A stretch of 48,504 nt of DNA, taken from an uncultured Bacilli bacterium. GTDB lineage: Bacteria; Bacillota_I; Bacilli_A; RF39; UBA660. The notes under the pieces are model-generated. The model did not search any database, was not told the origin of the DNA, and was given only the letters and a program-made list of their open reading frames with translations. Both the position numbers and the translations under genes were made by a program. Each line of letters starts with the position of its first letter. Within the stretch, counting starts at the first letter, position 1. This document shows, piece after piece, positions 10,093 to 17,833 of the stretch. The DNA is taken from the NCBI GenBank assembly GCA_944350445.1, contig CALVOW010000009.1:1-48504 (forward strand). The letters are read 5' to 3'.

Positions 10093-11420
10093 GATTTGTC
10101 ACCAAATAAATAATCTAATTTATTAATACCACGGGATTTTAGTTTTTTATAAGTTTTATTTTTCTTATTCACAAGTTTAAATTCGCCATCAACATCACCA
10201 TTTTCATATAAACCCATTTGTTGAAATTCAAATATTGGTTGAACCCGAATATCTTTACCATTGAAACCATCTATTTCACTAACATCTGTTATTTTTCTTC
10301 TTCCATCACTTAAACGGGTAATATTTATAACAATATCAATCGCATTTTCAATGTAATCCCGAATAGCTAAAACAGGTATTTCAATTCCCCCCATTAAAAC
10401 CATCGTTTCTAAGCGATTTAGGGCATCGATACACCCATTGGCATGTAGGGTTGTTAAACTTCCTTCATGGCCTGTATTCATAGCTTGGAGCATATCAAAA
10501 GCTTCAGCGCCCCGAACTTCTCCAACAATAATGCGATCAGGCCGCATACGTAAGGAATTACGCACTAAATCCCGAATGGTAATTTCACTTTTACTATCGT
10601 AATTACTAACTCTCGTTTCAAGAGATATAACATGACTTTGTTTTAATTTTAATTCGGCCGCATCTTCAATTGTAATAATTCTTTCATGATCACCAATAAA
10701 ACTAGATAAAATATTTAAAATGGTCGTTTTTCCACTTCCTGTTCCCCCACAAACTAAAATATTTAACTTAGCCTCAACACAACACTCTAAAAAAGTTGCC
10801 ATATTCCTTGTCATAGTACCATTTCGAAGTAAATCTTCAATACTAATTAAATCTTCTTTAAACTTCCGAATAGTTAAAATTGGTCCCTTTAAAGATAAAG
10901 GCGGAATAATAGCATTAATACGGGATCCATCTCGAAGTCTTGCATCAACCATAGGATTAGCTGAATCGATTGTTCTGCCAAGTGGTTGTACAATCTTTTG
11001 AATTGTTCTTAAAATATGATTGGAATTAATAAACGAAACACTTTCATCTTTAACTAATTTTCCATCAATCTCAACATATATTTCCCCCGGACCATTAACC
11101 ATAATTTCGGTTACATTTTTATCTCGTAAAAGTTCGGTAATTGGTCCTAAACCATTAATTTCATTATCAATTAAATTAAAAATATAATTTCTTTTATAAT
11201 TAGATAACAACTCACCACCTAAACTATTATCAATTTCCATATTAATATAATCATCTAAATTCATATTACTAGGAATATTATCATCAATAATATTTTGAAT
11301 AATTTTATTTCTTAGTTCATCTAATTCTTTTTTATCCGAAAATACTTCATAATCACGTATTTCTTCAATTTTTTCTGTTTCTTCTTTATTAATTTTAAAT
11401 TCATCAGAAAAAGTTTTCAT
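10089..11420 (-). CDS. tadA: TadA/CpaF family secretion ATPase
   Basis: TadA (CpaF) is the hexameric ATPase that powers Tad pilus assembly. The 443-aa protein has the N-terminal three-helix region, the N2 domain (VTEIMVNGPGEIYVEIDGK), and the RecA-like core with Walker A CGGTGSGKTT (about 225-234), the Asp box ITIEDAAELKL, Walker B PDRIIVGEVRG and the His box GHEGSLTTLHAN. I chose ATG 11420 because GGGAGG sits right before it; the frame's first ATG at 11432 lies in that ribosome binding site and overlaps the tadZ stop. It is the third gene of the Tad set here. Confidence 0.95.
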   Translation of the reverse strand: MKTFSDEFKINKEETEKIEEIRDYEVFSDKKELDELRNKIIQNIIDDNIPSNMNLDDYINMEIDNSLGGELLSNYKRNYIFNLIDNEINGLGPITELLRDKNVTEIMVNGPGEIYVEIDGKLVKDESVSFINSNHILRTIQKIVQPLGRTIDSANPMVDARLRDGSRINAIIPPLSLKGPILTIRKFKEDLISIEDLLRNGTMTRNMATFLECCVEAKLNILVCGGTGSGKTTILNILSSFIGDHERIITIEDAAELKLKQSHVISLETRVSNYDSKSEITIRDLVRNSLRMRPDRIIVGEVRGAEAFDMLQAMNTGHEGSLTTLHANGCIDALNRLETMVLMGGIEIPVLAIRDYIENAIDIVINITRLSDGRRKITDVSEIDGFNGKDIRVQPIFEFQQMGLYENGDVDGEFKLVNKKNKTYKKLKSRGINKLDYLFGDKS

Positions 11421-11431
11421 AAAACCTCCCA

Positions 11432-12184
11432 TTATTTATCTTTTAATAAATCAAGAGCAATTTTCTCCATCGTTTTATATTCTTTTTTATCTTTAGGAAA
11501 AAGGCCAATAAGCGTTAAAATATGCCCCTCTAAAACGTATTTATCAATGGATTTAACATAATATTCCCTTCCTAACCTGTAAGGAACATTAACACCTATA
11601 AAAGTTCTAATATCATACAAGGAAAAATACTTTTCTTCCAAAGAATTACTTTCATTTAGTAAAACTCGAAAATCGGCTGATTTAATACTAGAAGCAATAT
11701 TGACAAAAGTTTTCGTATTAACAAGATCAACCGGATCATTAGACATAATATCAAGTATAATATCCGTGTTATCTAATATTGTAACATTTAAATCACTCAA
11801 AACATGACTAGTATCAATTAAAATAACATCAAAATAATGCCTAGAAATATTAATAATTTGTTCAATATAACGAAGTCCAATATGACTAAAACCCCGAGGA
11901 TCTTTAATACTTGGTAAGACGTATATATGGTCGTTATAAGAGGTAACATAATCAAAAAACTCTTTAAAACGATTATTGGTAATATCCGATACTAAGTTAT
12001 AAATTGTTTTATCTGTTTCTAAATTTAGACTAATAGCAATACTACCAGATGTTAAATCAAAGTCTAAAATTAAAACTTTTTTTTCTAAATTACTATAAAT
12101 TCCGGCTAAGTTTAAAAGAGTTGTCGACTTCCCAACTCCTCCTTTTCTTGATGTAATAGTAATTACTCTCCCCTTATTATTCAT
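11432..12184 (-). CDS. tadZ: TadZ/CpaE-like MinD/ParA family ATPase
   Basis: TadZ/CpaE proteins place the Tad machine in the cell. This 250-aa protein has the deviant Walker A SRKGGVGKSTT (about residues 13-23) and the Walker A' strand VLILDFDLTSGSIA, and a degenerate downstream half in which the DTS segment (VILIDTSHV) replaces the usual Walker B. There is no N-terminal receiver domain as in many CpaE. The ATG at 12184 follows GAGGTG; the frame also offers GTG at 12190. It is immediately upstream of tadA. Confidence 0.83.
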   Translation of the reverse strand: MNNKGRVITITSRKGGVGKSTTLLNLAGIYSNLEKKVLILDFDLTSGSIAISLNLETDKTIYNLVSDITNNRFKEFFDYVTSYNDHIYVLPSIKDPRGFSHIGLRYIEQIINISRHYFDVILIDTSHVLSDLNVTILDNTDIILDIMSNDPVDLVNTKTFVNIASSIKSADFRVLLNESNSLEEKYFSLYDIRTFIGVNVPYRLGREYYVKSIDKYVLEGHILTLIGLFPKDKKEYKTMEKIALDLLKDK

Positions 12185-12191
12185 AAGCACC

Positions 12192-12689
12192 TCAACAATC
12201 TATCAAATCAAAACGTGTTCTATAATCACTTAAAACTTTTTTTGTTTCTTTATCAAGTAATATATAATCTTTATATTTTTTCTTACCTTCTACCATAACA
12301 ACAATTACTTCAGTTCCATTTTTTAACTTCGTATTAACAGGATAACGATAATCAATAAAAACATTATCAAGTCCATTTATTTCACAAACATAGTAGTAAA
12401 TATCATGACTTCGACTACTAACAACAACGCTATCAAAACATCGAATATCCCCACTTAAATAATTATTCTTTTCTAATTTCGGTATTAAATAAACAATAAT
12501 AAATAATAAAAAGAATAAAATAATTAAAAAATAAAAATAACGAAAATCCCATGTAATAATCATACAAGTTAAAAGTGGTAAAATAAGTCCAAATATATAA
12601 AATAAAACTAATAATGATAATCTACTTCTAAGTTGCATATTACAAAGTATTTCTCTTTCTTCCTTAGTAATTTTCCTCGTTTTCTTCAT
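12192..12689 (-). CDS. membrane protein of the Tad cluster, unrecognised
   Basis: I do not recognise this 165-aa protein. It has a basic N-terminal region, two close membrane helices (about residues 27-70), and a C-terminal domain of about 95 residues that looks beta-rich and ends in Cys. It starts inside the end of tadE and stops 7 bases before tadZ, so it is translated as part of the Tad set. AAGGG lies at the right distance for the ATG at 12689. Its place suggests an accessory assembly factor; this is inference from position only. Confidence 0.72.
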   Translation of the reverse strand: MKKTRKITKEEREILCNMQLRSRLSLLVLFYIFGLILPLLTCMIITWDFRYFYFLIILFFLLFIIVYLIPKLEKNNYLSGDIRCFDSVVVSSRSHDIYYYVCEINGLDNVFIDYRYPVNTKLKNGTEVIVVMVEGKKKYKDYILLDKETKKVLSDYRTRFDLIDC

Positions 12690-13005
12690 AAACATCCCTT
12701 TCTATTACTTTACTAGTTGAAACACATGCTGGATCTCCTAAAATTTTATTAAGACCTGGTGTTGTTATATCTAAACAACTTTCAAGATCAATCAAAACTT
12801 TATCCCCAGAATCTTTTCTTGAAAACTTTATATCGTATTCTTTATCTTCTATTTCCAAAGTATTAATATCAATTTCACCAAGCACACTTTCTAAATGATT
12901 TTTCATAACCATAAGTCTTGCTATATCAATAAATGCTAACAAGATAAAAATTAAAATTGGTAAAATTAAAACAAATTCAACTAAGGCTTGCCCTTTTTTA
13001 TTCAT
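12664..13005 (-). CDS. tadE: TadE-like pseudopilin
   Basis: TadE/TadG-type proteins are minor pseudopilins of Tad systems. This 113-aa protein opens MNKKGQALVEFVLILPIL, the TadE signature: a prepilin-like cleavage site after Gly, Glu at +5, and a hydrophobic helix ending in DIARL. The rest is a short extracytoplasmic domain with two Cys. AAGGAG precedes the ATG. It is the first gene of the long run reaching to rpmF, and its 5' leader contains unusual overlapping hairpins. Confidence 0.88.
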   Translation of the reverse strand: MNKKGQALVEFVLILPILIFILLAFIDIARLMVMKNHLESVLGEIDINTLEIEDKEYDIKFSRKDSGDKVLIDLESCLDITTPGLNKILGDPACVSTSKVIERDVYEENEENY

Positions 13006-13021
13006 AATTCTCCTTCATATA

Positions 13022-13078
13022 TTTCTACCTATATAGTTAAACAACTACATAGGTAGAAATACATTAATAGTATTTCTA
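13022..13078 (-). promoter_or_regulatory. mutually exclusive hairpins in the tadE leader
   Basis: Two inverted repeats share an arm. Hairpin 1 (13022-13059) has 11 perfect pairs, a mismatch and 5 more pairs around the loop at 13039-13042. Hairpin 2 pairs 13054-13062 with 13070-13078, nine perfect pairs. Bases 13054-13059 are needed by both, so only one can form at a time. The first ends about 10 bases before the ribosome binding site of tadE. This looks like an attenuator or a regulated leader; no ligand is evident. Confidence 0.55.
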
Positions 13079-13106
13079 AAAGAGTAATAATTTTATTATT
13101 TTAAGA

Positions 13107-13131
13107 CTACTTTTCTTAAAAAGAAAAGTAG
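13107..13131 (-). terminator. stem-loop after the hypervariable surface protein gene
   Basis: CTACTTTTCTT and AAGAAAAGTAG form 11 perfect pairs with a 3-base loop, about 20 bases after the stop codon of the gene ending at 13149. The following T-tract is poor, so it may be a weak terminator or an mRNA-stabilising hairpin. Confidence 0.55.
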
Positions 13132-13148
13132 CAAAAGAAATATTATTC

Positions 13149-15068
13149 TTACATACTTATTTCAAATGGATCATTTTTAAGTCCTGTTCCCCCTGTTATC
13201 TTAACCGCTGATGACAGATTGATGGATGGACGAGCCCCGAACGCGTCAGACGGAGGGTCGCTGAGCGCGTAGCCGCTGCTATAGACGTACCAAACGTGCG
13301 AGGAAGAATATGGAGTTATTAACCACATATATTCTGACGTAGAATAACCGCTTCCTTGTTGGCTGGCAAACATTTCCCCATATCTTGGTAGCCCAACATA
13401 ACCTGTCCAAATACTAGTTGTTTTGGCACAGTTAGCAGTTGTTACTGTATTACTCGCAGTGGCACAAATGGCTCCTTTATAATTGCTACTGGTTGTTCCC
13501 GAGTAATATGTTCCTTCAACTAACATATTTTTATAAGTTTCACTGATAGAATTGTACCATGTATTATTCAAATAATAATCCCAGTATGTATCACTTGTGC
13601 CACTTCCAAACGTTGTACTACTTGAAAAATTCTTCTCTATGACAGTGTCACTTTCATCTCTTACATAATCCATTTTATTTAATTTTGTTGTATTGTTTTC
13701 AATTCCAACGATTCGATATAACTCACCATCAAAATTTACATATTCGCCACTTGTTCTAGTATTTAAAAGGGTAGTACCAGCTGTTACTGTTTCCTTATCC
13801 CCACTTATTGTATATGGATCCTCACTGGTTCCAGTTCCACCACTTATTGCGATTCCTGATTGCAGATTGATGGATGGACGAGCCCCATTCGCGATACCCG
13901 ACGGAGGACTGGTGCTGGTCGCGTCGCCAATGCCGTCCACGTCCCAAACGTACGAGGAAGAATATGGGGTAAGTAGCCACCAAAGATAACCGTTATTTAA
14001 ATAACCATCATAACTATCTGTATTTTCATAACTCTTATAGTATTCATAACTATTTAATAAACCTACGGGAGCTGTAACAAGAGTTGTTTCCGCTGGTTTA
14101 GTGCTTACACTACTAGTTTGGGTGGCATTCCAAATAGCATCGGTTACGATGATATTTTCATAATTATATAAAGTACTCAGAAAATCTTCATTTAACCATT
14201 GATACATATATGAACTGTTACTTGCATCCGTATAGAAATTAACATCACTTCCATATCTTATTGCTGTTATTGCATCATCAGTTATCATTTTCATCGTGCC
14301 ATCAGGATAAATGGCCGTTATTCGCCATAATTTACCACTATACCAGACATAATTAAAATCAATACAATCTTTTGTTCCTGAGATATAAGTTATTCCATCT
14401 TCTTCCACATATGTCTTACAAGAACCAGTATTATTGGCTACTATGTCAGCTTTAATACTTTCACTTAAAGGTAAATCTTTCTTTTGATATAAATCTACTT
14501 GAATTGACCCATAATAGGTTTTGTTAATAGCATTATTACCAGCATTTTCATCGATCCAAACTTTTAGATAGATAGTTACACTAGCATCAACAGCTAGGTT
14601 ATAACCAGAATAAATAATATTATCATTACTACTTAAAATACTTGGAGTTTGATAAGTATTTCCATTATCTAAGCTAATAGCATATTTTATATAGTCTTCA
14701 CTTAAAGTTGAAACATTAGTTGTACTATTTTCGGATACTAATTTAACATCAAAACCTTCAATTAAAATAGTTCCCGTATTGGTTAAAGTTAAAACGATTG
14801 GCGTAGCATTTGCTAAACCATCAGTATCACTTTCTGGTAATTTATTATTTAAATTAATAAGGCCTTCTGTATTATTTACCGACATATTTAAATTACCAGT
14901 TTGAAAGACAACAACATTATCTGTTTTGTCAAAATTTGTTAAAAGAGCATAACTAGTACTAATAAATAAAGTTATGACACAAAAAATGGCTATAATTAAT
15001 ATTTTTCTTTGTTTATTTATAACTGCATCGGTTATTCCGCGTTTTTTTATCAATTTAGGTTCTTCCAT
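13149..15068 (-). CDS. two-module surface protein with two DGR-like variable regions
   Basis: The 639-aa protein has an N-terminal signal/anchor helix (about 22-42, ending TSYAL, as in TasA/camelysin-like secreted proteins), a beta-sandwich-like domain to about 195, and two related modules (about 210-420 and 430-639). Each module ends W-L-x-TP...G-A-R-P-S-I-N-L...GGTG...DP. Just before GARPSINL each module has a hypervariable patch (residues 373-394 and 591-610). The patches are strikingly GC-rich in an AT-rich gene, and most variable codons are NNC. Flanks of the two patches are identical at the base level. This matches target proteins of diversity-generating retroelements, whose variable residues sit on a C-type-lectin-like fold. 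AGGAG precedes the ATG and a promoter with a 17-bp spacer lies upstream. The ligand is unknown; RT and template are not in this window. Confidence 0.8.
   Translation of the reverse strand: MEEPKLIKKRGITDAVINKQRKILIIAIFCVITLFISTSYALLTNFDKTDNVVVFQTGNLNMSVNNTEGLINLNNKLPESDTDGLANATPIVLTLTNTGTILIEGFDVKLVSENSTTNVSTLSEDYIKYAISLDNGNTYQTPSILSSNDNIIYSGYNLAVDASVTIYLKVWIDENAGNNAINKTYYGSIQVDLYQKKDLPLSESIKADIVANNTGSCKTYVEEDGITYISGTKDCIDFNYVWYSGKLWRITAIYPDGTMKMITDDAITAIRYGSDVNFYTDASNSSYMYQWLNEDFLSTLYNYENIIVTDAIWNATQTSSVSTKPAETTLVTAPVGLLNSYEYYKSYENTDSYDGYLNNGYLWWLLTPYSSSYVWDVDGIGDATSTSPPSGIANGARPSINLQSGIAISGGTGTSEDPYTISGDKETVTAGTTLLNTRTSGEYVNFDGELYRIVGIENNTTKLNKMDYVRDESDTVIEKNFSSSTTFGSGTSDTYWDYYLNNTWYNSISETYKNMLVEGTYYSGTTSSNYKGAICATASNTVTTANCAKTTSIWTGYVGLPRYGEMFASQQGSGYSTSEYMWLITPYSSSHVWYVYSSGYALSDPPSDAFGARPSINLSSAVKITGGTGLKNDPFEISM
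13215..13313 (-). repeat. C-terminal variable region with conserved borders (VR2)
   Basis: A 60-nt variable core (13239-13298) is bordered by 24 bases (13215-13238) and 15 bases (13299-13313) that are identical in the other copy at 13863-13967. Variable codons read CAC, TAC, GTC, AGC, AGC, TAC, CTC, AGC, GAC, GAC, TTC: the third base is C, as if derived from AAC. Confidence 0.75.
13863..13967 (-). repeat. internal variable region with conserved borders (VR1)
   Basis: A 66-nt variable core (13887-13952) is bordered by the same 24-base and 15-base sequences as VR2. Codons TAC, GAC, GAC, GGC, GGC, GAC, ACC, AGC, ACC, ATC again end in C. It is six bases longer than VR2, so the two cores also differ by an insertion of two codons. 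Confidence 0.75.
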
Positions 15069-15093
15069 ACTTACTCTCCTATTCTAACTAAAA

Positions 15094-15122
15094 TTATATA
15101 TTAAATAATAAAAAAATACAAG
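15094..15122 (-). promoter_or_regulatory. promoter of the hypervariable surface protein gene
   Basis: TTGTAT (15122-15117), 17 bp, TATAAT (15099-15094) on the minus strand. The -35 box lies within the terminator hairpin of the ABC transporter gene. Confidence 0.7.
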
Positions 15123-15140
15123 ATATTTTCTTGTATTTTA
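15110..15140 (-). terminator. Rho-independent terminator of the ABC transporter gene
   Basis: AAATACAAG and CTTGTATTT pair across a 7-base loop, followed on the minus strand by TTTTATTATT. Confidence 0.8.
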
Positions 15141-17561
15141 TTCGACTCTTAAAGCTTCAACTGGATCTTTTTTACTAGCTACACGAGATGGTATAAGACC
15201 AGATATTAAAGTTAAAAGCATATTAATAATTATTAAACTAATAGCACCTATAATTGGTAAACTAGAAATATTACTAATACCAACAATATTTTTAATAAAT
15301 ATATTAATTGGAATATTTAAAAGAATTGTAATAATAATTCCCATTAAACCAGAGACAAAACCAATAATAATAGTCTCAGCATTAAAAACTCTTGATATAT
15401 CTTTTTTACTAGCTCCAATAGCTCTTAAAATACCTATTTCTTTAGTTCTTTCAATTACGGAAATATAAGTAATAATACCAATCATAATACTAGATACAAT
15501 TAAAGATATCATAACAAAAGCAATTAAAATATAACTAATTGTATTAACAATCGAAGAAACCGAACTAATCATAGTACCTACTAAATCAGTATATTGAATA
15601 ACATTTTCATCTTGATTATTATTTCTTTGTTCTTCATTATATTCTTCAATTATATCCATGATTCTTTCTTTACTTTCAAAATCCTTAGCATAAAAAGAAA
15701 TACTACTTGGATTATCAAAATCATAAACATTTAAAATTTCTAGGTTATTTTCATAAGAAGATAAATTATCAAATTCTAAACCGGTAAAGATATTTAAATT
15801 AGGATTATTTTTTTGAAATTTTACTATTTCACTTTCATTAATAAGAGTTACTATTTCTTCAATTAAACTTAATTGATAACCAACACTACCATTTAAAGAA
15901 GTACTAGTTGCTTCTTCATTTGGTTTAATAATCCCAACTATTTTTAAAGATATACCATCATTTACTATTTGTTTTAAATATTCTTCGGTTTCATTTTTTA
16001 TATAACGATTACCTACTTTTTCATAAAAATTTACTGGTAAAACTAATTTATATTCTAAATTTAAAAAATCTTCATAAGTATAAGATGTTTCTTCAGTTTG
16101 AATTTCTTCACCTTTTTGAACGGATTCAAAAATAGTTTGTAACTCTTTTTGATCTTTAATTCCCAAAGCATATAAAACATAATCACTAATTTCCTTGTTT
16201 TCATCAACAATTAAAACTAATTCATGACTATTAGTTGGCCAAGATCCAGCTAATAAATCATATTGACTTTCTAATAATTCTTGATTATTAATCATACTTG
16301 AAAATATTTCATAATTCATCATAACATTACTATTAGCCATCATATTCGTTAAAATATCACTGGGATTAACTTTAATTATTTCTTCTGCATTTTCTTTATA
16401 AATATTTAATTCTACATCATAGTTATATTGAATATCTAAAGTTAAATCAGCAAGTTCTTGATTAGAATCAATATATTCTTTAAAACTTTCTAAATTATTC
16501 GTTTGAATACCTTTAGACATCGTTGTTAACATATTAACTAAAATATCATTAGAATAGATTTTATCATCATCTTTATTTGTATTTTCATTATTACTTACCA
16601 TCAAAGAATTAATAAATTCGGTGGCATTAAAAGTTGTTTCTTGAACACTAATTGGATAACTTGACAAGGCATCACTTTCGACTTTACTAATATAGTTATT
16701 CATACCACTAGAAAGTGATAAAATTAAAGCTATTCCAATAATTCCAATCGATCCAGCAAACGAAGTTAAAATAGTCCTTCCCTTTTTCGTTAATAAATTA
16801 TTAAAACTAAGTGATAAAGCGGTTTTAAAACTCATGGCTATTTTTTTTGTTTGCATTTTTTCGGTTTCTTCTAAATTACTGTGATAAGGATTAGAATCTT
16901 CTAAAACTTCCCCATCTAATAACTTAATTACTCTGGTTGAATAAGTTTTGGCTAATTCTTCATTATGGGTTACCATAATAATTAATTTATCCTTAGATAT
17001 TTTTTTTAGTAAATCCATAATTTGCACACTTGTTTTGGAATCTAAAGCTCCGGTTGGTTCGTCAGCCAGAATTATTTCTGGATCATTTACAAGGGCTCTG
17101 GCAATGGCAACTCGTTGCATTTGACCACCCGATAATTGATTAGGCTTTTTATTTACTTGATCAGAAAGTCCTACTTCTTTTAAAGCTTTTAAAGCTCTTT
17201 TCCGTCTTTCCTTGGCATTAACACCAGATAAAGTTAAAGCTAATTCCACATTAGCTAAAACTGTTTGATGAGTAATTAAATTATAACTTTGAAAAACAAA
17301 CCCAATTTGATGATTCCTGTAACTATCAAAATCTTTATCTTTAAATTCTTTAGTTGATTTATTATTAATAATTAAATCTCCATCACTATATCTATCTAAA
17401 CCGCCAATAATATTTAAAAGGGTTGTTTTTCCACATCCACTAGGCCCTAAAATCGAAACAAACTCGGACTCCCGAAAATCAATACTAATACCTTTTAAAG
17501 CTTTAACTTCTTCTTTTTCACCCAAGTTATAACTTTTTTTAATGTTTACTAATTTTAACAT
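15138..17561 (-). CDS. MacB-type ABC transporter, ATPase fused to FtsX-like permease
   Basis: The 807-aa protein joins a full ATP-binding domain to a MacB/FtsX-type permease. Residues 1-225 have Walker A GPSGCGKTT, the Q-loop FVFQSYNL, the signature LSGGQMQRVAIARAL, Walker B IILADEPTGALDSKT and the H-loop VTHN. The permease has one membrane helix at about 265-285, a large extracytoplasmic domain (about 290-660), and three C-terminal helices with ERTKEIGILRAIGAS, the FtsX family signature. Proteins of this type export peptides or act as mechanotransmitters at the envelope. AAGGGG precedes the ATG. It forms its own unit with a terminator. Substrate unknown; an antimicrobial peptide defence role is possible. 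Confidence 0.9.
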   Translation of the reverse strand: MLKLVNIKKSYNLGEKEEVKALKGISIDFRESEFVSILGPSGCGKTTLLNIIGGLDRYSDGDLIINNKSTKEFKDKDFDSYRNHQIGFVFQSYNLITHQTVLANVELALTLSGVNAKERRKRALKALKEVGLSDQVNKKPNQLSGGQMQRVAIARALVNDPEIILADEPTGALDSKTSVQIMDLLKKISKDKLIIMVTHNEELAKTYSTRVIKLLDGEVLEDSNPYHSNLEETEKMQTKKIAMSFKTALSLSFNNLLTKKGRTILTSFAGSIGIIGIALILSLSSGMNNYISKVESDALSSYPISVQETTFNATEFINSLMVSNNENTNKDDDKIYSNDILVNMLTTMSKGIQTNNLESFKEYIDSNQELADLTLDIQYNYDVELNIYKENAEEIIKVNPSDILTNMMANSNVMMNYEIFSSMINNQELLESQYDLLAGSWPTNSHELVLIVDENKEISDYVLYALGIKDQKELQTIFESVQKGEEIQTEETSYTYEDFLNLEYKLVLPVNFYEKVGNRYIKNETEEYLKQIVNDGISLKIVGIIKPNEEATSTSLNGSVGYQLSLIEEIVTLINESEIVKFQKNNPNLNIFTGLEFDNLSSYENNLEILNVYDFDNPSSISFYAKDFESKERIMDIIEEYNEEQRNNNQDENVIQYTDLVGTMISSVSSIVNTISYILIAFVMISLIVSSIMIGIITYISVIERTKEIGILRAIGASKKDISRVFNAETIIIGFVSGLMGIIITILLNIPINIFIKNIVGISNISSLPIIGAISLIIINMLLTLISGLIPSRVASKKDPVEALRVE

Positions 17562-17760
17562 ATTTCCCCTTCTTTCATTTTATCTTAATAATATATGAAA
17601 AATAAATATTAAAAAGACTTTTTATATCGATAAACATATTTAACTATATCAAAAATTAATGAAATATGCAAAACTTTAAAATTAACCAAAAATAGTTTTT
17701 TTAATGTACTTTTTTATTTAATAGGAAAATTTTCTATATAAGAAAAAGTTTTTTGGCAAG

Positions 17761-17798
17761 AAAAAAACTTTAAAAAATTATTTTTCTAAAGTTTTTTA
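17761..17798 (-). terminator. Rho-independent terminator of the Big2 protein gene
   Basis: AAAAAACTTTA pairs with TAAAGTTTTTT around an AT loop, with a T-tract on the minus strand. The rest of the 270-base gap to the ABC gene is AT-rich, with no strong promoter that I can defend. Confidence 0.7.
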
Positions 17799-17833
17799 TT
17801 TTACACATTTTGACATCTTTAATTAATAACTTA

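Noticed and set aside
10720..11001. Plus-strand 93-codon frame
   Set aside because: It is fully antisense to tadA and shows no start signal.
13693..13989. Plus-strand 98-codon frame over the variable region
   Set aside because: The GC-rich patch removes stops by chance on the other strand; the minus-strand protein is clearly the coding one.
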